Source: Bacillota bacterium (GTDB lineage: Bacteria; Bacillota; Clostridia; Lachnospirales; Lachnospiraceae). Taken from it: a stretch of 8,966 bases of DNA. Under the pieces are notes generated by a model that ran no database searches, had not been told where the DNA came from, and worked only from the letters and a program-made list of their open reading frames with translations. The stretch spans positions 1-8,966 of the forward strand of contig JAEYXC010000101.1 in the NCBI GenBank assembly GCA_023428655.1. Direction: 5' to 3'. Positions 1 to 6,486 of this stretch are shown one piece after another (within the stretch, counting starts at the first letter, position 1; every line of letters starts with the position of its first letter). The position numbers and the translations under genes were made by a program.

Positions 1-38
1 CGAGCAACAAGCTTGCTTGTAGGCTCGAATGTTTTTTT
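1..38 (+). terminator. Probable rho-independent terminator of a rightward gene left of the window
   Basis: The lower stem pairs CGAGC (1-5) with GCTCG (23-27) and the upper stem pairs ACAAG (7-11) with CTTGT (16-20), leaving a four-base loop. Seven T follow at 32-38. Read rightward, this has the form of an intrinsic terminator, so a rightward gene probably ends just outside the window, convergent with scpB. The stem starts at the first base, so it may be cut. The four bases between stem and T run weaken the call. Confidence 0.45.
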
Positions 39-61
39 ATGGATAAGAGTAACGCGACGAA

Positions 62-96
62 ATAGGATATCTGCAGCTTTTTAGCAGATATCCTAT
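62..96. repeat. Perfect 13-bp inverted repeat downstream of scpB
   Basis: ATAGGATATCTGC (62-74) is the exact reverse complement of 84-96, with a nine-base loop. It lies about 78 bp past the scpB stop, so it could end the leftward metallophosphoesterase-scpA-scpB transcript. Neither side has a real T run (leftward the next bases read TTTCGTCG), so it is a poor classical intrinsic terminator. An RNA-stabilising hairpin or a protein-binding palindrome is equally possible. Confidence 0.5.
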
Positions 97-173
97 GAGT
101 TGTGTAATCAGTTTATTCGCGAAATATCAGTGCAATATGACTATTACGAAGCTACTTATGCGTGGTGCTCCCA

Positions 174-743
174 TCAAATATCCAGCGTCATCTGCGCTTC
201 CTCTTCTGCCTCCAGCTTAAAGTCCTCCAACTTCTCCGGATTCATCGCCGGCAGGGAATCGAGTGACTGCAATCCGAAGCTTCGAAGAAACTCCTCCGTC
301 GTACCCAGTAGAATAGGTCTTCCAGGAGCGTCCATTCTGCCCATCTCACAGATCAGATTATACTCGATCAATTTATTCACCGCATGATCGGATTTTACAC
401 CACGAATTTGCTCAATCTGGAGCTTAGTAATCGGTTGCTTATAAGCGACAATAGATAAAGTCTCCAATAAAACGTCCGTAAGTACATGCTTCTTAGGGAT
501 ATGAGTGATTTTAATAATCGATTCATACATAGAAGGCTTTGTACACATCTGGAACGCACCATCCAACTCAATAATATATATTCCGCGTTCTTCACTGCTA
601 TATTGATCCATCATATTGCGGATAATTTTTCTTATAGTATCTACGTCATGGTCCAAGGCACCTGCGATGCGTTCTACCTCAACCGCTTCTCCCATGGTAA
701 ATAAAATTGCTTCAATCTGTGCTTCAATCATTTTTAGCTCCAT
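174..743 (-). CDS. scpB: Segregation and condensation protein B (ScpB)
   Basis: ScpB is the winged-helix accessory subunit of the SMC-ScpA-ScpB condensin, which compacts and separates replicated chromosomes; it binds the ScpA kleisin as a dimer. The 189-residue protein has the family's normal length, with two winged-helix domains (about 6-80 and 88-160). The hallmark stretch ETLSIVAYKQPITKLQIEQI runs from 94 to 113 and is followed by GRPILLGTTEEFL (141-153). The acidic C-terminal tail (170-182) is typical. The start is the ATG at 743, preceded ten bases upstream by GGAGGAGG; a second Met at residue 5 would be too far from it. The start overlaps the scpA stop by one base (TAATG), so the two are almost certainly translationally coupled. 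Last gene of its operon. Confidence 0.95.
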   Translation of the reverse strand: MELKMIEAQIEAILFTMGEAVEVERIAGALDHDVDTIRKIIRNMMDQYSSEERGIYIIELDGAFQMCTKPSMYESIIKITHIPKKHVLTDVLLETLSIVAYKQPITKLQIEQIRGVKSDHAVNKLIEYNLICEMGRMDAPGRPILLGTTEEFLRSFGLQSLDSLPAMNPEKLEDFKLEAEEEAQMTLDI

Positions 744-1519
744 TAAAAGCCTACCTCCTCCATCGAAATAATGTCAGTCGCAAGATAGGTAATCACTATA
801 TCATCAAATAAACATTCCTGCTCAATCTCTATTCTTCCGATTTTAATCAGCTCCAGAATCCCTAAGAAGGTTACGATAACCTCCATTCTTGTACTAAGTG
901 ATTCTAATAGATTTCGGAAGGAAAACTTCTTATGTAATAAGCCATACTCCTGAATCTGAACAAATTTCTGGGAAAGATTGATTTCCTCCTTCTCAATCTT
1001 TCCGAATTTGCTTCGAATGGGATCAATCTTGTCCACCTGCTTCTTCACAATGGATTTAAAAATATCATGAAGCCTTGATAAGGTTAGATCACTTAAGAGC
1101 TCGTCCACATTAATGTCTTCTTTGTAATCTGCGATTTCCATCGGTATGGTCGGTGGCTTAAATAGTACCCTGGAGGCATCCATTTCCAGATCCTTAAGCT
1201 CCTCCGAAATATACTTATACATCTTATACTGCAGTAAGCGATTCACCAGCTCCTGTCTTGGATCAAGGCTTTCTTCATCCTCACTTTCCTCCACGGGTAG
1301 CAGCATTCTTGACTTAATGTTGATTAATGTAGCGGCCATCACAAGAAATTCACTCATAATCTCGAGATTCTTACTTTCCATCTGCTTGATATATTCAAGG
1401 TATTGCTCCGTGATGGTCACAATCGGTATATCATAAATATTTACTTTATTCTTGTCAATCAGATGAAGCAAAAGATCCAGGGGTCCTTCAAAGGCTTCTA
1501 ATTTCACCGGAATACTCAT
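743..1519 (-). CDS. scpA: Segregation and condensation protein A (ScpA, kleisin)
   Basis: ScpA is the kleisin that bridges the two SMC heads and recruits ScpB in bacterial condensin. The 258-residue protein has the usual length. The family signature FEGPLDLLLHLI is at 10-21, followed by the N-terminal helical domain that binds the SMC neck (to about 75, ending NIKSRMLLP). An acidic linker follows (78-90), then the ScpB-binding middle (about 90-185) and a C-terminal winged helix (about 205-245, RMEVIVTFLGILELIKIGRI). The ATG at 1519 has AAGGAG a few bases upstream. It starts 48 bp after the metallophosphoesterase stop and ends in a one-base overlap with scpB, so the three genes should form one transcript. 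No anomaly seen. Confidence 0.96.
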   Translation of the reverse strand: MSIPVKLEAFEGPLDLLLHLIDKNKVNIYDIPIVTITEQYLEYIKQMESKNLEIMSEFLVMAATLINIKSRMLLPVEESEDEESLDPRQELVNRLLQYKMYKYISEELKDLEMDASRVLFKPPTIPMEIADYKEDINVDELLSDLTLSRLHDIFKSIVKKQVDKIDPIRSKFGKIEKEEINLSQKFVQIQEYGLLHKKFSFRNLLESLSTRMEVIVTFLGILELIKIGRIEIEQECLFDDIVITYLATDIISMEEVGF

Positions 1520-1567
1520 GTTACTCCTTTCAGTTGGCCGATCAGGCGAAAATTTATAATACGATAC

Positions 1568-2473
1568 TTATTTTGCATAATCCTTCTTTAGTTTTACATA
1601 AATAAGCTCCGGTAGATTGAACAATCTTGGCATGATGGAGTGAGAGCCAAGACCTCTGGAAACAATAAGATAACGTTGCCCTTTTTGATACATTCCTTTG
1701 TCATACTTAGGAAAGAATTTTGCTTGGGGGGATATCACACCTCCGATTCCCGGAAGACGTAGCATACCACCATGGAGATGACCGGATAGGGTTAAATCCG
1801 CTCCCCATTGTTCATAAGCACTAAAATGCACCGGGTTATGTGCAATTAAAATCTGAAACAGCTCCTTTGAGTGATCACCGACGAGTTCCTCCAGCTCCTC
1901 TACCCTAAGCTTCTTCGAAGAATTGAATTCAAAATACTCATAAGGGAGTGATACACCGGTTATTCTTAATAAAGCAGAGGATAGCTCCAATGTTGCGCTA
2001 TCGTTATCTAAGAAAACAACCTTTGCCTTCTTCAGTTTATTTTTATATTCTATCCATGTAGAATTATATTCTTGTTCTTCCTTAGTCCATTGGATGGATG
2101 TATCCTTACCAATCCGTTCCAGCTTCTGTTCATGATTACCGTATGCGTAAAAAAGCTTGTATTTCTTTGCCAGCTGTTCCAACAAGGTATAGGAATTGCT
2201 CGGATAGCTTCGGTCCTTTTTATTCACCATGTCACCGGCAATGATAATAAAGTCCGGTTTTAAACCATCGATTCGTTGAACTAATCGTTGGCTATTCTTG
2301 CCGAAGGTACGATTATGCAGATCTGCCAGCAATATAAAGCTTTTGTTATCAAGCGATTGAGGGAGCTTCTCCGAGTGTATGGTATGCCTTGTGGTCTGGA
2401 GGAGTCTTTGCTCGATAATCGCCCACAAAATAGTCAACAATATAATCCCGTAGAGGATGATATCCTTTCGCAT
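1568..2473 (-). CDS. Membrane-anchored calcineurin-type metallophosphoesterase (YkuE/YaeI-like)
   Basis: The 301-residue protein begins with an uncleaved hydrophobic helix (residues 5-20) and continues as a phosphoesterase domain. All blocks of the dinuclear-metal fold are visible in order: DLH (51-53), GD (80-81), GNHE (112-115), AHNP (211-214) and GHLHGG (231-236). The layout resembles the YkuE/YaeI group, some of which hydrolyse UDP-diacylglucosamine-like or other phosphodiester substrates; the substrate here cannot be read from sequence. I chose the ATG at 2473 because AAAGGAG lies six bases upstream and the protein then starts with the membrane helix. The open frame extends to a TTG at 2524, but that codon has no ribosome binding site. 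First gene of the operon with scpA and scpB, behind a near-consensus promoter. Confidence 0.9.
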   Translation of the reverse strand: MRKDIILYGIILLTILWAIIEQRLLQTTRHTIHSEKLPQSLDNKSFILLADLHNRTFGKNSQRLVQRIDGLKPDFIIIAGDMVNKKDRSYPSNSYTLLEQLAKKYKLFYAYGNHEQKLERIGKDTSIQWTKEEQEYNSTWIEYKNKLKKAKVVFLDNDSATLELSSALLRITGVSLPYEYFEFNSSKKLRVEELEELVGDHSKELFQILIAHNPVHFSAYEQWGADLTLSGHLHGGMLRLPGIGGVISPQAKFFPKYDKGMYQKGQRYLIVSRGLGSHSIMPRLFNLPELIYVKLKKDYAK

Positions 2474-2479
2474 GCCTAA

Positions 2480-2486
2480 CTCCTTT
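2480..2486 (-). promoter_or_regulatory. Ribosome binding site fixing the metallophosphoesterase start
   Basis: AAAGGAG on the minus strand, six bases before the ATG at 2473. It decides against the longer TTG-initiated frame from 2524. Confidence 0.85.
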
Positions 2487-2540
2487 CCCTTCAATATGTA
2501 GGTATCCAACAAGATATCACTCAATATCTCGTACCTATAT

Positions 2541-2569
2541 ACTATACTATTTCAAGTTTCAAGTGTCAA
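2541..2569 (-). promoter_or_regulatory. Sigma-A-type promoter of the metallophosphoesterase-scpA-scpB operon
   Basis: A perfect -35 box TTGACA (2569-2564) and a -10 box TATAGT (2546-2541) are separated by exactly 17 bases. Transcription should start near 2534, giving a leader of about 60 bases. The spacer contains a perfect tandem heptamer, CTTGAAA twice (2563-2550). This is one of the two best promoters in the window and lies just past the dacF terminator, which makes the operon independent of dacF. Confidence 0.85.
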
Positions 2570-2574
2570 TAAGC

Positions 2575-2618
2575 TACAAATCAAAACAGAGATTGCCAAC
2601 CCTGGACAATCCCTGTTT
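2575..2618 (-). terminator. Rho-independent terminator of dacF
   Basis: Fourteen bases pair with fourteen (2605-2618 with 2584-2597) on the minus strand, counting two G-U pairs in RNA, around a seven-base loop. The stem runs into TTTTGATTT. It sits 29 bp after the dacF stop and just before the next operon's promoter. Confidence 0.8.
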
Positions 2619-2646
2619 ATGGTTCATTTCCATTTATTTGATACGA

Positions 2647-3873
2647 TTATCCTATAAAATATTTCTTTAATACTTTAATAAAATAATCCTTTAGGCCGGC
2701 TTTCTCGATTACCTCCGTTGCAAGTATATCTATGGTGCCGATCTTATCATTCCCATAATAATAGATAATCTCACCAATTTTTGTGTCTGTGAGCACCGGT
2801 GCCTCCACCTTATCATATAGAGCTATTTCCCTGCGAATCTCAGAGGCACTTTTACCCTTGGAGCATAGGTAGGAAAAATCCTGTGCTGTCTTGCCTTGAA
2901 CCACATCGCTGACACCTTTGGTCACTCTTACTGGCTCCAAGACTGTATCCGAATGATTATCCGTATAGATGCTGTAATTTGCAAAGCCGTAGTTTAATAA
3001 TTTCGAAGCCTCTAAAAATCTGGTTTTCGTATCCGGAGCTCCCATAATAACAGCAATCAAATCCATATTTTCTTTCTTTGCGGTTGCAGATAGGCAGTAT
3101 TTTGCTAGGCTAGTAGAGCCGGTTTTTAAGCCGGTAATCCCTTGATAGAATTTAACCATCTTGTTAGTATTGGTAAGACCAAATTCGCTGGTTCCTTTTT
3201 TGGTTGTATGAGTTATAGTATCCATCCATACCGTAGAATAATTACTGATTTGCGGATGCTTTGTAATTAACTCTCTGGACATCAGGGCAACATCATAAGC
3301 GGAGGAATAATGATTATCCGTATCCAAACCACAGGCGTTTACAAAATTGGTATTTTGCATACCAAGCTCCTTCGCCCTTTTGTTCATAAGTGCAACAAAT
3401 TCCTCCTCGGAACCCGCAATGAGCTCCGCCATTGCTACGGAGGCATCATTGGCACTGGCGATACTGATACACTTTAACATCGTGTCTACCGTTTGCACCT
3501 CAAAGGGCTCCAGATAGACCTGGGAACCACCCATGGATGCAGCATGCTCCGATACCGTAACTTCATCCTGAAGCGAAATCTTACCTGCATCCAATGCCTC
3601 AAAGATTAGAAGTAGAGTCATTATCTTCGTAATGCTGGCCGGTCTGACTCGCTCATCCTTGTTCTTGTCAAAAATAACCATTCCTGTAGAACCCTCAATT
3701 AGTACTGCTGAAGGCGATTCTATATTTAGTTGGGCTGCCACCTGTGCTGAGACCATAACAGCATCCCCTTCTTTCTTTGGTATGGTAGACTTAATTTGCG
3801 CATTGGTAATGCTTGAACAGAATGGAAAGAGAATTATGGAACATATGAGGATAACTGCACTTAATTTCTTCAT
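2647..3873 (-). CDS. dacF: D-alanyl-D-alanine carboxypeptidase, DacF-like (penicillin-binding protein, S11 family)
   Basis: This enzyme removes the terminal D-Ala from peptidoglycan pentapeptides outside the membrane. The 408-residue protein shows a signal peptide (Lys-Lys start, hydrophobic core 5-20, likely cleavage after TNA at 25). The three catalytic motifs are S80-I-T-K83, S140-A-N142 and K250-T-G252. A C-terminal PBP5-type beta domain follows (about 300-385), and the final amphipathic helix (about 394-408) is of the kind that pins these enzymes to the membrane. The ATG at 3873 follows GGAG. In Bacillus subtilis dacF follows xerD and a nucleoside phosphorylase and precedes spoIIA; here the first part of that order holds but no spoIIA genes follow. 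A sporulation-specific role is therefore possible but unproven; I could not identify a sigma-F or sigma-G promoter. Confidence 0.93.
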   Translation of the reverse strand: MKKLSAVILICSIILFPFCSSITNAQIKSTIPKKEGDAVMVSAQVAAQLNIESPSAVLIEGSTGMVIFDKNKDERVRPASITKIMTLLLIFEALDAGKISLQDEVTVSEHAASMGGSQVYLEPFEVQTVDTMLKCISIASANDASVAMAELIAGSEEEFVALMNKRAKELGMQNTNFVNACGLDTDNHYSSAYDVALMSRELITKHPQISNYSTVWMDTITHTTKKGTSEFGLTNTNKMVKFYQGITGLKTGSTSLAKYCLSATAKKENMDLIAVIMGAPDTKTRFLEASKLLNYGFANYSIYTDNHSDTVLEPVRVTKGVSDVVQGKTAQDFSYLCSKGKSASEIRREIALYDKVEAPVLTDTKIGEIIYYYGNDKIGTIDILATEVIEKAGLKDYFIKVLKKYFIG

Positions 3874-3901
3874 AGTTACTCCAAAAAATGTATTATTACT
3901 A

Positions 3902-3967
3902 TTTTAATCCATGCTCTCCGATTTTAGACCAATCCCATGATAAATTGTCTCATTTTTATTCCATGCT
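3902..3967 (-). repeat. Direct repeat pair upstream of dacF
   Basis: On the minus strand AGCATGGAATAAAA (3967-3954) recurs as AGCATGGATTAAAA (3915-3902), 13 of 14 bases identical. The copies are 52 bp apart, about five helical turns. The proximal copy overlaps TAAAAT (3906-3901), a possible dacF -10 box about 30 bp before the start codon, but no good -35 box precedes it. The pair could be operator half-sites or duplicated promoter elements. No clear terminator separates the Ig-like gene from dacF, so read-through is also possible. Confidence 0.45.
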
Positions 3968-3987
3968 GTTCAACAATAACATTTTCC

Positions 3988-4575
3988 TCAATTCACCCTT
4001 ACCTTGCAGGAAAAGGTCTTTCCTTTCACCCGGGCATAGATGATGGTGCTTCCTTTCCCTTTCCCTTTTACTCGCCCAAACATACTTACCGCAGCAATGG
4101 AGGGGTCGGAGCTACTCCACTTTACAAAGGAATTGCTACCACGAATATTCAGCTTCTTACTTCTTCCTACACGGATGGAAAGCTGTTCTTTACTAATGTC
4201 CAATACGTGGACCCGACACTTGAGAACATGGTCATCCACCTTTGCCAGTATAAAGCAGTCTCCGGTCTGATAACCATACACCCTGCCATTAAAATTGACA
4301 CCTGCCACTCTAAAATCCGAGGAGGTAAAGCTAACTCTTTTATTCAGTGCAACCACATATAGGTGAAATTCCTCCCCTTTTTTCAGATAGAGATCATGAC
4401 AGTTCAAACGCATTGAGAAAACAGTTCGCCGACGTAATATATTATAGCTTTTATAATAAAGGGAGGAATTTTCATAGATAAATTGTAAAATGATAAGGAG
4501 GGATATTATAACAATAATACCCTTAAGGAGTTGACGAAATCGATTTTCCCGCTTTGTTTCACAGCAACCTTTCAT
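3988..4575 (-). CDS. Membrane-anchored protein with two bacterial Ig-like (Big_2-type) repeats
   Basis: The 195-residue protein has a basic cytoplasmic start (1-16), one membrane helix (about 18-33), and two tandem repeats that should lie outside the cell (about 54-126 and 129-195). Repeat 2 has the Big_2 pattern: WSSSDPSIAAVS (153-164), then GRVKGKGKGSTII, ending CKVRVN. Repeat 1 aligns with it (FTSSDFRVAGVNFNGRVYG, 83-101, ending CRVHV) but is more diverged and lacks the Trp. Such domains usually mediate adhesion or scaffold surface proteins; no catalytic motif is visible, so the function is unknown. The ATG at 4575 follows AGGAG by seven bases. It lies between the pdp terminator and dacF, 114 bp from dacF, suggesting a cell-envelope role and possible co-transcription with dacF. 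Confidence 0.82.
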   Translation of the reverse strand: MKGCCETKRENRFRQLLKGIIVIISLLIILQFIYENSSLYYKSYNILRRRTVFSMRLNCHDLYLKKGEEFHLYVVALNKRVSFTSSDFRVAGVNFNGRVYGYQTGDCFILAKVDDHVLKCRVHVLDISKEQLSIRVGRSKKLNIRGSNSFVKWSSSDPSIAAVSMFGRVKGKGKGSTIIYARVKGKTFSCKVRVN

Positions 4576-4604
4576 TCAACTACTCCTGTAATGCTCTTTT
4601 CTAT

Positions 4605-4633
4605 ATCATATGACCAACAAGACCCTATGAATA
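4605..4633 (-). promoter_or_regulatory. Weak candidate promoter of the Ig-like gene
   Basis: TATGAT (4610-4605) matches five of six -10 positions; TATTCA (4633-4628), 17 bases upstream, matches only three of six -35 positions. It would start transcription near 4598, some 23 bases before the start codon. Its position after the pdp terminator is right for a separate promoter. Confidence 0.35.
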
Positions 4634-4722
4634 CAGATAAAAGCATGATATCCCGTTTTCGCTGAAAAACCTTGAATAACACCTCACCGTGCGGGAAAGA
4701 AGCGAATGTATTAGGACCGGAC

Positions 4723-4770
4723 ATACAAAAAGATAGTGCCTCACGTTTCCTCTGTGATGCACTATCTTTT
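4723..4770 (-). terminator. Strong rho-independent terminator of pdp
   Basis: AAAAGATAGTGC (4770-4759 on the minus strand) pairs perfectly with GCACTATCTTTT (4739-4728). After one A/G mismatch four more pairs (TCAC/GTGA) close a nine-base loop. The stem runs into a fifth T leftward (CTTTTTG). It begins 72 bp after the pdp stop. A 67-codon TTG-initiated frame crosses it and is not considered a gene. Confidence 0.85.
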
Positions 4771-4841
4771 GTCAATGGTTTCTGAAAGCTTCTCTTCCTA
4801 CTGATATCATGATTAATTATTTAAATATCCATCCAATCCTT

Positions 4842-6167
4842 TTATAACTCAATCACACCATCCCTGGTTATAATTGCATATACATACTTCGGCTTCACAG
4901 GCTTTTCTTCTGTGATGACATATGCCTTTAGAAGACGCTTCATGGCCTCTTGTAGCTTCGAATTATCGTTGGCATAGAGTGTGGCTAAGGCTTCTCCTTT
5001 TGTTACAGCATCACCCAGCTTTTTATGGATTTTAATGCCTACACTAAGATCAATCACACTTTCCTTAGTCTCTCGACCTCCGCCAAGGATCAGTGAAGTC
5101 ATACCTACCTCGTCCGTGTGAATATAGGAAACATATCCGTCGGCAGGAGCCTGAACCTCTTGTGAAATGGTGGCCTTTTCGAATAAGGAGGTATCATAAA
5201 CCGGTCTATTATCTCCGCCCTGGGCACTGATGAATTCTGCCAGCTTGCCCAGTGCAGTACCATCCTTAATGGTTTTATAAAGCATCTCCCGAGCTTCCTC
5301 CACCTCCTTGGCTATTCCGGCACCGACCAGCATATAGGAGGCTAATGTGATGCTAACCTCAAACAGATCCTTCGGTCCCTCTCCACGCAACGTATCAATG
5401 GCCTCCATGACCTCCAAAGTATTACCAACCGCATTACCAAGGGGCTGATTCATATCCGTAATCACTGCAAAGGTCTTTCGTCCGGCTATGGTACCAATCT
5501 GAACCATCTCCTTCGCCAAGGCTAAGGAATCTTCATAGGTTTTCATGAAAGCACCGCTTCCTGTCTTTACATCCAGAACGATAACATCTGCACCGGAAGC
5601 AATCTTCTTACTCATAATACTGCTGGCAATTAAGGAAATATTATCGATGGTTGCGGTAACATCACGAAGTGCATAAATCTTTTTATCAGCGGGTGCAAGA
5701 TTTGGTGTTTGACCGACAATTGCCATCTTGACGCGATTAACATTCTCAATAAATTGTTCTGAGGATATGGAGGTCGAAAAGCCCGGGAAGCTTTCCAGCT
5801 TATCAATGGTCCCACCGGTATGCCCAAGTCCTCTTCCGGACATCTTAGCTACAGGAATGCCAAGGGAAGCAACCATAGGACTAAGTACAAGGGAAGTCTT
5901 GTCACCTACACCTCCGGTGCTATGCTTATCCACCTTCACTCCGTTGATCGCCGACAAATCAAGAATGTCACCGCTCTTTGCCATTGCAACGGTTAACGCG
6001 GCTGTCTCTTCATGATCCATACCATTTAAGCAAACTGCCATCAGGAAGGCAGACATCTGATAATCAGGTATCGTTCCTACCGTAAAGCCCTGAATAATAA
6101 ATTCTATCTCTTCACCGGATAATTTCTCTTTATTCTTTTTCTTATTAATCAAATCATACATCTTCAT
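4842..6167 (-). CDS. pdp: Pyrimidine-nucleoside phosphorylase
   Basis: A cytoplasmic dimeric enzyme that phosphorolyses uridine, deoxyuridine and thymidine to the free base and (deoxy)ribose-1-phosphate, for pyrimidine salvage. The 441-residue protein has normal length. Visible blocks are VKVDKHSTGGVGDKTSL (78-94), the family signature SGRGLGHTGGTIDKLE (110-125) and the phosphate-loop region KTGSGAF (201-207). H82, R168, S183 and K187 fall at the positions known to contact the pyrimidine in bacillary enzymes, so it should be active. The C-terminal domain (about 345-435) is complete. The ATG at 6167 gives the family's usual beginning (MKMYDLI), though its ribosome binding site is weak: AAAGG lies 13 bases upstream, and a second ATG follows two codons on. 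Monocistronic, with its own terminator. Confidence 0.95.
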   Translation of the reverse strand: MKMYDLINKKKNKEKLSGEEIEFIIQGFTVGTIPDYQMSAFLMAVCLNGMDHEETAALTVAMAKSGDILDLSAINGVKVDKHSTGGVGDKTSLVLSPMVASLGIPVAKMSGRGLGHTGGTIDKLESFPGFSTSISSEQFIENVNRVKMAIVGQTPNLAPADKKIYALRDVTATIDNISLIASSIMSKKIASGADVIVLDVKTGSGAFMKTYEDSLALAKEMVQIGTIAGRKTFAVITDMNQPLGNAVGNTLEVMEAIDTLRGEGPKDLFEVSITLASYMLVGAGIAKEVEEAREMLYKTIKDGTALGKLAEFISAQGGDNRPVYDTSLFEKATISQEVQAPADGYVSYIHTDEVGMTSLILGGGRETKESVIDLSVGIKIHKKLGDAVTKGEALATLYANDNSKLQEAMKRLLKAYVITEEKPVKPKYVYAIITRDGVIEL

Positions 6168-6486
6168 CGCTTCTACCGTACCTTTCTTTCCAGATCATTA
6201 TCTTTACAATAATATTTCATTGTATTATCAACCGATACGCATTTACTCCTCATATCATGCGTTTGGGGAATACTACTATTATATAACAAATAAAATAAAA
6301 ATCCCATCCTTCTTTCCTAACTTTTTCGAAAAAATTCGTAATGTTATAAAAGAAAGTCCGGATATCACCCCAAAGTACTAATATTTCATAAAAATGAAAG
6401 TTTATACATATTTATGGATTATTTGATTGACGAATATATGAAAAAGGGATAAAATAAAGCAACATAAAACGAGGGAGATTGATGCA
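6168..6486. other. Divergent pdp/aroF intergenic region (319 bp)
   Basis: No gene seen. It is AT-rich and holds the aroF promoter at its right end (6427-6455). On the pdp side a perfect TATAAT (6283-6278, minus strand) could serve pdp with a leader of about 100 bases, but no good -35 box stands 17 bases upstream. Small palindromes are TTTTTCGAAAAA (6322-6333) and TTTCAT-AAAA-ATGAAA (6384-6399). Downstream in the pdp leader, TACAAT and ATTGTA can form a six-pair hairpin. I see no T-box, riboswitch or attenuator. Confidence 0.6.
6427..6455 (+). promoter_or_regulatory. Sigma-A-type promoter of the DAHP synthase gene
   Basis: TTGACG (6427-6432) and TAAAAT (6450-6455) stand exactly 17 bases apart. 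The start of transcription should be near 6462, so the leader is only about 25 bases, leaving no room for a leader-peptide attenuator. The ribosome binding site GAGGGAG is at 6471-6477. Confidence 0.75.

Noticed and set aside
2474..2524. N-terminal extension of the metallophosphoesterase to a TTG start at 2524
   Set aside because: No ribosome binding site precedes the TTG, while ATG 2473 has an ideal one and directly precedes the membrane helix.
4572..4775. 67-codon leftward frame ending in an ATGA overlap with the Ig-like gene
   Set aside because: It starts with TTG inside the pdp terminator hairpin, has no ribosome binding site at the TTG or at its internal ATG (4724), and its product resembles nothing known to me.
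6228..6242. Four-codon leader frame (Met-Arg-Ile-Gly) behind GAGGAG in the pdp leader
   Set aside because: The GAGGAG lies only three bases from the ATG, too close for good initiation, and nothing about the four residues suggests an attenuator.
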